A DNA stretch of 64,000 nt from Diphasiastrum complanatum. Its lineage: Eukaryota > Streptophyta > Lycopodiopsida > Lycopodiales > Lycopodiaceae. The DNA lies in the NCBI GenBank assembly GCA_029204225.1, contig CM055095.1:76185431-76249430 (forward strand), read 5' to 3'. The translations under genes and the position numbers were made by a program. Positions 32,618 to 43,756 of this stretch are shown piece by piece; the first letter of the stretch is position 1; every line of letters starts with the position of its first letter. The notes under the pieces are model-generated. The model was given only the letters and a program-made list of their open reading frames with translations, was not told the DNA's origin and searched no databases.

Positions 32618-33080
32618 CCGTCTCTCTCTCCCTCGGGGCCAGCTGGCCCGTCGCGCCCCACTCACCCATCCGGGCCGCTGGCCCTGGTTGATCCGTGTGG
32701 CCTGAAGGGCCACACCTAACACCACCCCCCCCCCCCCCTCTCGTTGTCCTGTCAAAGAGGGAGGGGGGTTGACTTGGGAGCGCGCGCTCATCGCGCTCCC
32801 ACCCGGCTCAGCGACTCCAAGTGGGCTTGAAAAACGGTTATATTGGTATTTAAAATTTAAATTTGAACCTTGTCAAATCATCATTACTATGGGTTGAGCA
32901 AGTAGAGTTAGAGGAGGGTTACTAGGAGGGTTAGAATTTGGAGATCTATTTTACACCGTTGGATGTGCCATGTCATATGGACCATTCCATCTCAATTGTC
33001 ACTCTCTTATTGGTACACATGTTGTCATTAACACTAATTATAATTAGTGAGGAAGCCCTTTTTGAGTCCAAAAAGGGCCC
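32239..33080. mobile_element. Candidate TIR element (842 bp) around a poly-C tract
   Basis: The left end GGGCCCTTTTGGAGCTCAAA and the right end, read inverted, GGGCCCTTTTTGGACTCAAA are imperfect inverted repeats of 30 bp or more, and looser similarity runs to about 75 bp. Both ends are flanked by TA (TTA on the left, TAA on the right), compatible with a TA target duplication as in mariner/Stowaway elements; a PIF/Harbinger-like TWA site is less consistent. Each arm is itself almost palindromic. No transposase is present, so the element would be non-autonomous. The interior holds the C tract and GC-rich sequence. Confidence 0.4.
32583..32614 (+). repeat. Homopolymer of 32 C, with a 14-C tract at 32725-32738
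   Basis: An uninterrupted run of 32 C follows an A- and G-rich stretch (32536-32575). The local sequence (32490-32830) is strongly GC-rich against an AT-rich background. Tract length may be affected by assembly. The complementary G run could form quadruplex structure. Confidence 0.9.
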
Positions 33081-33089
33081 TAATTTGAA

Positions 33090-33899
33090 ATATGAAAAAA
33101 ATATTGAGCCTGAAATGTGTTTTATTCATGCACATCACCGTATTTAAGCTTCTTAGTCATTTTCCTTTGAGGTTTTTTACTTGGGCATGTATTGTGATAG
33201 TTGGATATATTGTGGCCGTGTAATGAATATGTGGGTATTGTAACAATGCGTGTATACAAAATCAACAATATCGATCATTATTTGATTGCCATGACTAGAA
33301 TTTTGTCACTCTTTTTAACCTACAGGCTTTTGCCCATGCATTGGGTGGGAAACCCTTGTGCTTGAAATATTACATACTACTGTTAGTGAAAAATTCAACA
33401 CTATTACATGATTGTTGTACATAGATAGTAAACTTTAATTGAGCTTAGAACTTGAATATACCACAACAAATATTTTGTAATTAGTTACTTTGAACGTACT
33501 ATTGATGAGATTATGGTGTTTTGCCCGTTCCTTTACTGCTATTGCCAAGATCTTGTCAATGTTTTAAAAGTAAAAGCTTTTGGCCATGCATCAAGTAGAA
33601 AATCATCGTTCACGTAATATTGTACTTTTGGTAGAAAACCTCACACTATCATGTGCTATACTTGCAGTTACGTTAATAAGGTTTAGGGTGTGGATGTGCG
33701 TGGTGCGCGTGTGCCTGTAGGTATGGTGCCAATCATTTGTGTTCCACACTTACTATGCTATTCTCATTCGAAGTACTTTGATTTATGTTTCATGCTTGCT
33801 AGTACATGGTACTCTCATTTGTAGAATCTTAATTTATTCATGCTACTTTAATTTGTAGGATCCTAGTTTTTGCGGTATGTATCGGTTATGTTTTATGGT

Positions 33900-33900
<1 letters not shown>
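33090..33900. other. Intergenic stretch, nothing recognised
   Basis: AT-rich DNA between the candidate TIR element and the GA microsatellite. The phrases TTTTGCCCATGCAT and TTTTGGCCATGCAT (about 33328 and 33577) recur with similar flanks (GTAGAAAATC and GTGGGAAACC follow). This suggests an old local duplication or satellite-like repeat. Confidence 0.3.

Positions 33901-33954
<54 letters not shown>
33901..33954 (+). repeat. (AG)27 microsatellite
   Basis: A pure AG dinucleotide run of 54 bases. Confidence 0.95.
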
Positions 33955-33955
<1 letters not shown>

Positions 33956-34201
33956 ATGAAAGAGTTCAAGGTAACCACAACTCTCAATTCTAGGAAGGTG
34001 TGTAGCCCTTGTTTCCTTCCGTTAAAGGCGTGGTGCAAATGTTTCTTGCTAGACGATCAATTCCAAAAGAAAGCCCAAACACCGCAGGGAGGGAGCATGT
34101 GGTGCCATTCTGGAATAGGATATAATCGTATGGTTTGAGAGTTTTGATTAACACTCTATTATGTTCTCTCTTTCTTCCCTCTTCATGAGAGTTTACGATT
34201 T

Positions 34202-34203
<2 letters not shown>

Positions 34204-34294
<91 letters not shown>
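34204..34294 (+). repeat. (GT)n microsatellite, 91 bp
   Basis: A pure GT dinucleotide run about 250 bp from the AG tract. Any reading frame through it is low complexity and not a gene. Confidence 0.95.
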
Positions 34295-34297
<3 letters not shown>

Positions 34298-34859
34298 TTA
34301 AGTATAATGCGATTTGTTTATGCTCCATGCTTGCTAGTTCATGCTACCGTAATCCACAGTATACTGATTAATGTTCCATGGTTACTAGTTCATGCTACGC
34401 TAATTTGTAGAGTCTTAATTTATGCATGGTACGTTAATTTATAGGAACTTACTTTATGTTTTGGCATCCATTAGCTGGAAAACTCTGGTGCATGAAATAT
34501 TACGTACTGATGTTGGTGGAAGACTCAACACTATATTAAAACCAGTTTCTATCCTGAAATTTCCCTCGCAAATTTTAGGACAGATTGTGTGGAGTTGTTG
34601 GCTGAAGATCCACACATCCATAACTCGTGCTTGGTCGCAACAGTTGTCGTCGCTATTATTGCCATTGTTGGTATGCAACTCCATCGACAGTCCATCATAG
34701 TTTGTGACGGATTCGAAAAAGCTGATGAAGGCGAGGTACATCCGAGTACGAATAATTGCATTTATTTTGCGATGCAAGATTTTTAGCACTGTCATACCTC
34801 AAAAAAAAATTCACGTACAAATGGAATTGTGTGTTTTGGTGACTAGTACGGATTATATT

Positions 34860-35105
34860 CTGGCCTGATACAAATCATTTACTCGAACAAATACTTGATG
34901 CATTTGAAAATGAGGAAAGAGTCATCTATAGTATTCGCAATTTAGGGGTTCGGAAAAAATCGGAGCCTCTGATATTCATGGCTTCAACCAAAACAATCTT
35001 CGCAGCGGTTCCTAAGGGTGAATATTGGGACAAGTTAGAATTGGTGCATTGCGAAAAAAAAAAACCTGCAAATAAACCAGTACATGTTGGTTTCATGTAC
35101 TACTA
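34860..35105 (+). CDS. Unidentified ORF, possible exon
   Basis: An open frame reading WPDTNHLLEQILDAFENEER and later KSEPLIFMASTKTIFAAVPK. No family is recognised. It may belong with the zinc-ribbon-like frame at 35203-35571, as parts of one decayed multi-exon gene or Helitron cargo. A poly-A tract of eleven interrupts it at 35053. Confidence 0.25.
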
Positions 35106-35202
35106 ATTCGTTCTGCACACATATTTTCAACATTTTTCGTAGCTCGTGGTTACCTGTAACATATTTTTGACATGAAAAATTGGTGCATTCTTCATTGGTC
35201 TG

Positions 35203-35571
35203 TAGGTTACAGGTTGCCTTCGTTTGAAAGCAATCAATGCGCCGTGGTTCGAGCATGTTTGCATTTCTTGTAAGCATGACAAATTTGCTTTTCGAAATAA
35301 CATTCTGTTTTGTTACATATGTATGCGCTCAACAACATTGGAACGAGTGCCTTGTTCATCTGGTGCTGTGATTGGATCCAAGGGCATCACCAACTTGAAA
35401 ATCAAAGATGCATGGATTGACAAAATATTGGCACTTGGAGAAGCACTCCCAATTTCAGGATCTAGAAATTCCCACTATATTCAAACAACCTTGGCAAAGT
35501 TGAATATTCGTGGACGATTTCAGGTTGATGAGCATGGTTACGTTGTTTCGTATGAACACATACACGACTAG
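35203..35571 (+). CDS. Possible zinc-ribbon exon, RPA-like at best
   Basis: The frame opens after a splice-acceptor-like GGTCTGTAG (ending near 35205) and reads INAPWFEHVCISCKHDKF, then LFCYICMRSTT. This gives a C-x2-C-x15-C-x2-C zinc-ribbon pattern, followed by a basic tail ending SYEHIHD and a TAG stop. The ribbon, with an aromatic residue before the first Cys, recalls the DNA-binding domain C of RPA1-like proteins that plant Helitrons also carry, but the sequence after the second Cys pair does not match. The identification is tentative. It lies about 850 bp upstream of the Helentron-type endonuclease on the same strand. Confidence 0.3.
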
Positions 35572-35579
35572 ATTTCAAT

Positions 35580-36420
35580 TTTGTATGTCTACAAACTGAT
35601 ACACTGGAATAGATTGTGTAGAAGAAGTATCAGTAGTAGTTGAAATACCAATACTATCACGACTCAGGCTTTAACTATTGAACTTCAAATACCTGTCATG
35701 TAAATAACGTTTTGATATAAATGAGTCATATGAATAAGGTGCTTGTAGTGGGTGTTAATATAAATCCATTCTAATTACATACCATGTTTCAAATATTTAC
35801 GTTTAGCAATTTGAAAAGACATCCCTGTTCTGGAAAAGTTTCTTCTAGTTTTTTTAACCAAAAATATCCATAGGTACATGTTGGGCCTTCTAGAAAAATG
35901 TGAACTGTATATATTGTACTAATAAAACTTTGTCATGTGAAACCCATTTTCTACATGAAGTGGTTTGTAATATTTGTTTTTTAATACACAATTATTTAGC
36001 ACACATTTTGTTTATGCTAGAAAACAATCTATTCATTTCAATCTTATGCATGGTATGTTTTATTTATTAGCTGTTATACATGGTATGCTTCTATACAATG
36101 AAACATATACCAGAAACATGGACACCAATTTACAAAGTTAGTAAAGAATTCCAAATAGGATCCTCATTTTTAAATACAACACGAAACCAGTTTCCTATAC
36201 AACTTGCTGTTGCTCGTACTATACATCAATGGAACATGTAATTTTCAATCCTACTGGAACCAATAAACATGGCTTGACATATACAGCGCTATCTAGAATA
36301 CGAAATATTAAAAACTTATATTTAACCACCCCACTCCATAATTAACATTTGAAAGTCGACCCATGTATTAGAAAAGAAATGCACCGCCCTCACAATCATG
36401 CAAATTGGCGCATTCAAATT
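35580..36420. other. AT-rich stretch, nothing recognised
   Basis: No coding motif, repeat end or regulatory element identified between the zinc-ribbon frame and the endonuclease relic. Confidence 0.3.
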
Positions 36421-36423
36421 CTT

Positions 36424-37072
36424 ATCATGGAGCAGTTCAAAACTACACACCTTGTTATTCAATCTTTAAACACTGTCTCATTGCAAAAACATGAAATCGA
36501 TATTTTTGCGGACTACAATTTTATGAACTCAAATATCTTGTGTTTCCAAGAAACAAGAAACCACAACCAAGCATCATACTTGACCAGGAATTTCCATGCC
36601 ATACAAAATTACTGCTTCTCTGGCACAACCATATACTATGAACGTACCCAACAATTGCATTGTTATGACACACAATACAGATGTCGTAGAAATTATCAAA
36701 GCTTATTAACCATATAGTATGATTGTGCTTGCAGTGTATCGAAAACCGAATTCAAATCTGACGAGTTTCTTGAATACAATAGAAGATATATTACAAAATG
36801 CATCCACAGACATACCAACACCAACGACCATTCTTGGAGACTTCAATATCAATATGCTTGCTTGCAACAACCATGCCAACCATCTTACGACATTCATGCA
36901 AAAACATGGTTTCCAACAAACTATCACTACACCAACAACCTTGTATGGAAGCCAATCAGATCATATATGGAAAAATGCACACAACTCGAAAAACTTTTCT
37001 GAAGTCACACACTGTTACTGGAGTGACCACTCACCAATTTATTGCCTATATAGTGACCCGAATATCGTGTAA
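36424..37072 (+). pseudogene. Endonuclease (EEP) domain of a Helitron2/Helentron-type element
   Basis: The N-terminal half reads HLVIQSLNTVSLQKHEIDIF, then NILCFQETRNHNQ, the Asn and Q-E-T catalytic motifs of the exonuclease-endonuclease-phosphatase fold. The C-terminal half reads LAVYRKPNSN, TTILGDFNINMLACNNH, YGSQSDHIWKN and THCYWSDHSPIYCLY, giving GDFNIN, S-D-H-I-W and the final W-S-D-H. Catalytic residues are retained. A frameshift near 36675 and a TAA near 36702 separate the halves. The wording of the motifs (SLN..SL..H..DI, ILC.QET, GSQ.DHIW) matches the endonuclease fused to PIF1-type helicase in Helentrons. No Rep or helicase motif is visible nearby. Confidence 0.65.
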
Positions 37073-37079
37073 GTCTCCT

Positions 37080-38530
37080 TCATCGAGTTCCTATTGCTGG
37101 AACTGGTGTTGGTTCTCATGGAGCTTAACATAAAGATCAGAACAACCTTGTAACTGCCCTGCCTTCTAACTTGCATCAAACAATAACTTTTACACCGCCT
37201 TCTAACATTCACATTTCCCACATGCAATTTTTTGTACTAAGATGCTTTTCCCCATTTTTTGTGTCACATTTACATTTACTCTAACACATGTAAAATAAAA
37301 TAAAATACCAACCTAAGGTAGGGCCAAGTGGCTTGCCACACGCCCTTGTTTTTTTTTTCATTTCCAAATTTGTTGCTATTAAACTAATTCACATGCAAAC
37401 AAATTATAGATTTAAAAATTTTCAAAACAATTTTAAGTTTTTAAAATTCAAACTTAATATATTGACAAACAATTGTGGTTTTAAGTGATTTGGACAGTTT
37501 AAATAATTATAGGATTAAATTATTCGTTAAAAAAATTTGACTTATTTAAGATTAATTATAATCAACAAAATATTACTACTTTAAATTGATTCTATAGTGT
37601 CTGCAAAATAACATCAAAACATTTGTGAAATTTTACTATTTGACAAATTGTAAATAACACGTCTCTAGCTTGAGAAAATTCTGAAAAATGTGTGCCAACT
37701 TGAGATGTTTGTTTTTCTTATTGATTATTGTAGGTAATTATGCTGATTTTTTTAAAAATCGTTATAGGTGATTTCGAATGTGAATGTAGGTGGTAAGTCG
37801 CTGAGGGAATGGTGGAATGGCCATGGTGAGAAAGAGAAGGTGGAGCGATAATGGAAGGAAGGAGGGAGATCTCATAACTCATTGTAAATTTTGTTTATGT
37901 CAAGTGAATGATTGCATATTCGTACTTTTGAGCTTCAAAGGCCTAGAAATTTGTTCGTTGATCATAGAAAGTAACACACCATTGGATATCCCAATGCATA
38001 AGCAATATGTCCCATTTTGAGAAAACATGCATTCCTTTCTCCTTAACAGATATCAAGCAAATTTACCATTGTTACTAAATTGATTTGTTACATGGTATCA
38101 AAACTAAGATGAAATTAGAGATGGAAAGGCCACCTATTGTTAAAGTATATCAAATCTAAGATGAACAAGGTGCAAACTGTGAGTCTATCTGCATGCATAG
38201 TGGTTAAGAATATAGGCCTTATAACCCTTTGAACAAACTTTGATTCTAGATTTTTTAAGGACAATTGGGATTTTTGTGCAAGAAGAATCTCATAAATTTT
38301 CTACAATACGAGAAGGCGCTAATACTATAACGTGACATTTTGCAGACCAACCTTATCATAAAACCAACGCAGAATGTAGAATAAACGTTCAAGAAAGTGC
38401 TAGTTTTACAAAGGGAGCAGAATTCGAAACACATCAGGCTAGTTTATATGAAAACTAAGAAGCATTCTGGCTTTTCTTGGAGAAAATCAAGAGATAGTAA
38501 AGTATGTTTGGTTTGATAGAAGTGCAAGTA
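37080..38530. other. AT-rich intergenic stretch
   Basis: Very AT-rich (notably 37370-37760). No gene or transposon motif was seen. Confidence 0.3.
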
Positions 38531-38532
38531 GA

Positions 38533-38754
38533 TCAAGATACTACACAGTTTGTGATAGATAGACAAAAGCATACAAGAATCGCTTGAATATCATCAACTC
38601 TAGCAGGCAAGAACCAGAGAATGAGTCTCCATAGCTGCTCAATGGACAACGAGTCTTTACCTAAGTGCAACTCATCTATTCTTTGAGCACGCCTCAAGCA
38701 TAAATGAAATCTCGGAACTGGGGAACCTGCACTCTTTCGTTTTGAGACCTCCAT
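38533..38754 (-). CDS. Unidentified ORF, possible first exon
   Basis: A 73-codon frame with ATG (MEVSKRKSAGSPVPRFHLCL, then RRAQRIDELHLGKDSLSIEQ) followed by a hydrophobic tail and a possible GTATGC donor near 38570. The first 55 residues look protein-like, but I recognise no family. Low confidence that it is a gene. Confidence 0.25.
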   Translation of the reverse strand: MEVSKRKSAGSPVPRFHLCLRRAQRIDELHLGKDSLSIEQLWRLILWFLPARVDDIQAILVCFCLSITNCVVS

Positions 38755-38924
38755 CGTTGTAAAAGATGTAGAAGATTGGAGAATGGTCGTTTGCTGAATA
38801 GCAAAGCTTCATCTAAGGATGGTTTGCTGAAAATCCCCGGCTGCTTCTTCTTGAGAGGGACTCTGAGAAGGGATACAACATGGTAAAGACAAAGAACGAG
38901 GCAAGAAGATATCGAACGGCTAAG

Positions 38925-38928
<4 letters not shown>

Positions 38929-38958
<30 letters not shown>
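38929..38958 (+). repeat. (TC)n microsatellite
   Basis: A TC dinucleotide run of about 30 bases. Confidence 0.9.
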
Positions 38959-38961
<3 letters not shown>

Positions 38962-39166
38962 AAACTTTTTCTTACTTGCTATGTTGAGCACAGCAAGGAC
39001 TTTTTTGCAAAGTATTTTCAAAATGAAAACGAAAAGTCACACTTCACCAAGTTAACCTTTTATGACTTTTCATGAAAATAATTTCTAAACTTTTTGTAAT
39101 AAGACAAACTAATGTCGTCCTTCTAAGCCTTTGCATCATGAAAGGGCCTCTTTGAAAAATGTATTT

Positions 39167-39212
39167 GCTATGCTGAGCATAGCAAAAAAAATTTCTGCTA
39201 TGCTCAGCATAG
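39167..39212. repeat. Paired palindromes GCTATGCTSAGCATAGC
   Basis: GCTATGCTGAGCATAGC (39167-39183) and its complement form GCTATGCTCAGCATAG (39197-39212) are separated by an A/T spacer. A decayed third copy, GCTATGTTGAGCACAGC, lies at 38978-38994. Each copy can form a hairpin and the pair can form a larger one. Confidence 0.8.
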
Positions 39213-39667
39213 TGACCATAACTTTTGAGACAGGAATGTGCCCTTCAAGGTAGGAAGGTAACCCATCGAGGCTCTTTCCAAAAGGGCCTTCGGTTGACGA
39301 TAAAAACCCCAGGCAAAAGATTTGATGACACATAATCATATGTTGTTTTCAATTTTTATGGAATTTGGCTACTCAAAAATCATGTGTTGTCTCCAAACGT
39401 CATTTCAATTTTTATTATGATGACTTTATGAAATTTGTAAAAGAAAGTGTTGTGATCTACTGTGAAAATGCAATTTTTGGTATATCCTGGAGATTGAGTC
39501 ATGAAATTAGGCAGTTAAAAAAATAACAAAATTGTATAGCTAAAAAATTAAAAAATAAACTAAAAATAAATGAATTTAAATATTAATATCATTCAAAATT
39601 AAAACATAAGAGCAATTTGATAATTCACAACTAATGTGGAGTGTTTCACAAATAATTTTTTGTAGAT

Positions 39668-40249
39668 TTAAAAAATGTGATATGCGGGAATAGGCAAACT
39701 GCAAAAGTTGCAAAAATGAAGTGGTGTGATGATCTGAGTGAAATTCAAATTGGAAGTCTTGTTGCACTTTTGGCTTCAAAAATAGAGAAGAACATTCATT
39801 TTGGATTGCCAAAGTACTTGAGTTCAATCAAAATAGTAATTACACAAAAGTATTATGTATCAATTGTTGCGCATCACTTTAACACCAAGTTTTTGAGAAG
39901 GTATGAATTTGAAATGTTGCAAGTAAATCCGAAGGGCAAGTGAAAGTGCTTGTCAAAAAATAAACCAAAAGTCGACGATTTGAATTTACAAGATGTAGAT
40001 ATTTTGGCATTTAATTTTGAGTTAACAATGACCAATCATTTACGAAAGTCAACTATATCAATACTGAAAGAACGACTTGGATTAATGGAACAATCATCAT
40101 ATTCAATTCGTCAACAATAGAGAAAAGTTGACTTACAAAGTTTCTTGTCAACATTGGATGCTGATTCTGAGAAAGATATGCTAGTTGACTCTGATGAAAA
40201 AGATGGGTGTTCAAAATATGTCAAGCTTTTCTTTGAAAATGTACTTTGA
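39668..40249 (+). pseudogene. Unidentified degraded gene or exons
   Basis: After an acceptor-like TTTTTTGTAG the frame reads KVAKMKWCDDLSEIQIGSLV, then KNIHFGLPKYLSSIKIVITQ and RRYEFEMLQVNPKGK, with a stop at 39941-39943. The same frame stays protein-like beyond it (VDDLNLQDVDILAFNFELTM, then LKERLGLMEQSS), meets a TAG near 40118 and ends in an Asp/Glu-rich segment near 40249. About 190 codons with two stops suggest a decayed gene. No family is recognised. Confidence 0.35.
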
Positions 40250-40259
40250 AAGAATGAAT

Positions 40260-42000
40260 ACGTAATTATGATTTAAGTCGTTTTGTAATTTAATGGGATT
40301 GGGAGTTTAAAAAAAAATGTGGTCTTGAAATGTTGTCTCATTTGTAATTATAATGGTTTTATGAAGTTTGCAAAAAAAAAACTTGTTGTGCTTTATTAAA
40401 AATATGCATTTTTTTTGGCATTTTTTTAAATAGATAATTTAAGAAATCCCTAACAAAAACCATGATTCTGGCCTAAAGCTAGGACCCCTAAAAAATACCA
40501 AAAAAGGTTACTCTTTTTTAGGTCAAAGTCCCAAAACAAATGTCATCGCGTTAAAACTAGAAATAGCTAGGTGACAAAGATTGGATTGCTTGAACAAGGG
40601 CAATAGACTCATTTGTGAAGCTTGAAGTTGGGGGTTAAGTACCGTCACTGACAAACACATTGTTATGCTAAAAACCATTACTTAAAAGAGGAAACAACAT
40701 GTTATAGTGAGCAGATTTATGGACCACCTATCTTGAAAGTCTGAGGCTAGTTCTTAAAGTCATTTGAATTTTCGAAATCATAGCTCCCAAATCACTTTAA
40801 CAAGAAATGAGACTAACAAGACTTGCCCACCATTTGGAGGAAGAGATTCTTTGTTATATGTTGCATCCCCTTGGAAAATTCAAATATCTAGTATGCAAAA
40901 GTATTACTTCCTCCTTAAATAATCAAGAAGGGGTTATTTCATTGATCAACTCTACTTAGTCTATCAACTAGAAGAAGAACCACCACTCACCTTTTTTATT
41001 TTTATTTAAGATCAAACCTCTAGTATTAACTCAAGATGCTCTTGAGCATATAGATGGCTACTTGTAGTTTTTAGTTGGTTTTTGTGCTTCTTGCTAATTG
41101 TAAGTTTGTTGATGATGCTTGATGGACCATTTGGCATATGTGCATACTTTCAACCCTATAGCTAATATGTAACTCACATAATTATGGAAATTTTGTTGGA
41201 GACACCAACCATGAACAACAGCTTGTATATCTGATGATTGTAGTTTATGTAAGCAAATTAGATAATCAATTTGAGTTGATCTCCCAACCTCAAAGAGAAG
41301 AAAGAAATTCCTAACCAGCTCATGACTCCTTGGAGGACATCTCTCGCTTTAGATACTATATGGATCACAATAGGTGGGAGCCCCCTGACGAGATCGAGGC
41401 TTTTCCTAGTTTGAAAATAATGTATAGTTAAGTTCCAAACCGACATGGTGATGATGTGTTTACCATTCATTGGAGAACGTGGAAATGATTATGACTAGTA
41501 ATTGATTTTCATTTACATTGAAAACAACTTTATCATAAAAATCACAACAAGCTTTGTCATACATGTGTATGCTCATACTTGAAGAAGCATTCTCAACCAT
41601 TGAAAGACGAAAACGAAAAAGCATTGCGGTGACTTATTGCAAAGGCAACACACCTCATCTTTTAACAAATTTTCACAATAGTTTTGCCCTTAGCCCTTCA
41701 TGGCAAAGCTAAAATTGAAGATTGTTATTATGCATAAGGTGAGGTGATCCACACTACAAGCCTGAACCTCACCTTTTACATCTAGTCATATAAAATATTG
41801 ATGCAAAGAGAGGAAGTGTTTTGGCTTGGCTGCGAGGAGATTGTCATTGTCTCAATGGGATCTCAATAATGAAGAGTAAGCAACCAAAATGGGAATTTTC
41901 CTGAAAAAAAAAGGTTGTTTCCGCGTTGCCATGTGCGTGGTGTTTGTTGATACCACCGTAGCCAGGAGTGCACGGCACCAACAAATCTTCACGGGCTAAG

Positions 42001-42041
<41 letters not shown>

Positions 42042-43740
42042 TGACAAAAAGCCCGATATCTTGTTCTGAATACAACTGCTGCAGTACTGTAGCTTGCAAA
42101 GCGGGCTTTGACGCGGGCTGTGACGTTATGTAGATGTTCCTCTCCACATACTTCATCACTGGTAGAGCCTGTAAAGATGGTACTTCTCTCCAATTTCCTA
42201 CCCACTTAATTTTAGAGTGAATTATAGCAGCAGTGTAGACTTATTTGATTAAAGAGCTCAAAAAAGCGTAAGAGCTTCTGTACAAATTATAACTTTCCAA
42301 GCAATAAGATCGAAGGACAATTGTTTATAGAATTTTGAGGAGATTCCCGAATATCAATGATCATAGCCGCGGAAATTAAAACGTCATTCTTAGCGTAGAG
42401 TGGAAGACAAAATCTCAATTCTGAAACAGTCCTGGCCATTTAACTTGCCGTTCCCAAAAGACAAATACATGCTCCCTTTTACTCATTTTTCATTATTTTA
42501 ATCTAATGGTGTAGCATCAATGTACGCATCAATGTACATCTCGGGTTGCAATAGCACTATCCCGCATCATTTCATCTATATTCAAAAGCCTATACACATG
42601 CATGCCCATTGCCTCACTCTCCGACTAGAATGTATTACATGCAAGTTCTCAATGTGTAATATAAGATTCACGTGAACTCCAATGCTTGATTCCCATGATA
42701 AAATCAACTATCTTCTGTAAGGAATGACATGGGCAGGTTTTTAGTCTACTATATTGACATGGGCACTCACTCAGTCTAATTTGGGTCATAGTATGCTGCA
42801 AAACAACAAAAATTGCAACGTAAAGAGAACATCATGATTGAAATTAAGTTGTTTCCAGGCAAACGGTTGCTCTTGTGGGACCGTGGGCAAAAGATTAAGA
42901 CTTATGAATTACTATAATACTTTTTAGTTTGCCTTTGCCCTACCATATGATCCATTGCCCTTATGATACCACCAAGCATAAACATTCCCTTCATTTATGG
43001 CTATATCTATCTTGTAGTCATGATAGGGATCCAATGTATTCAAATATAACAAAATTGACATCAAGAGAGATCGTGATACATGAAAAATGCACAACTATGA
43101 TCCACGTATCTCTATGTCCTTGAGCATCTACATATATAGCTTTAATTAGTGATCAAAAGAAGATTTAGTAGCCTAAAGGTAGGCTATTTTAATGTAATCA
43201 ACAACTCAACTTTGAGAGCTTTTGAGTGCAATCAAATGCCATGGCCAGGTTGCACATCTCCAACCGAGAACATAGACCCCTGGAATAAGACTTTCTATGG
43301 ATAATTGAGGATTCTGGACACTCTTTTAAAAATGGCTTTTCTGTCTCCTAAGAAAGCAAAACTTTCCTCTCTAACAACAGCTTGGATCTAAGTTGAAGTT
43401 TTGGAAACCAGCTATGGGCCTCCAACAATCTCATCTAGCTAGTAATTGGGCTTCATAGAATCAAAATCGGTGGAGAACACTTATGGCTACTTTTTTGAAA
43501 ACTACAACCCAGGCCGGTCTTTTGCAAAAACAAGCTATAACTTTCTTGGTTTCTGACCAATTCTATTGTTGTCTACGAACATGCTTAAGCACTCAACCTC
43601 GAGCTTGACAAGCCTCCATATGTCTGATATAGTGCACTGATGCTTTGACTTTCACTTACTAATTGTTGCAAACTTCAAACTTTCAAAAAACTATCATTTT
43701 AGAGCTTTCAACAGTCACTTTGTACTATGTCAAAACCATA
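40260..43740. other. Gene-poor stretch with a (GA)n microsatellite
   Basis: No coding region is supported. A pure GA run lies at 42006-42038. A-tracts occur near 40310, 40373 and 41905. The last few hundred bases should be the leader downstream of the primer-like site at 43744-43756. Confidence 0.35.
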
Positions 43741-43743
43741 TCA

Positions 43744-43756
43744 GGCTTTGATATCA
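43744..43756 (-). promoter_or_regulatory. Primer-site-like sequence after the Copia-F LTR
   Basis: The minus strand reads TGATATCAAAGCC, 11 of 13 bases like the tRNA-Met site TGGTATCAGAGCC, directly after an LTR end (TTTTAACT) that resembles the end of the Copia-G LTR. Its presence downstream of a 3' LTR implies a tandem arrangement. Confidence 0.55.

Noticed and set aside
32415-32791. Gly-rich and Pro-rich ORFs on both strands around the C tract.
   Set aside because: They are translations of homopolymer runs and GC-rich DNA without any domain or conserved frame.
34208-34444. Long ORF starting in a Cys/Val repeat.
   Set aside because: It is a translation of the GT microsatellite with a chance extension.
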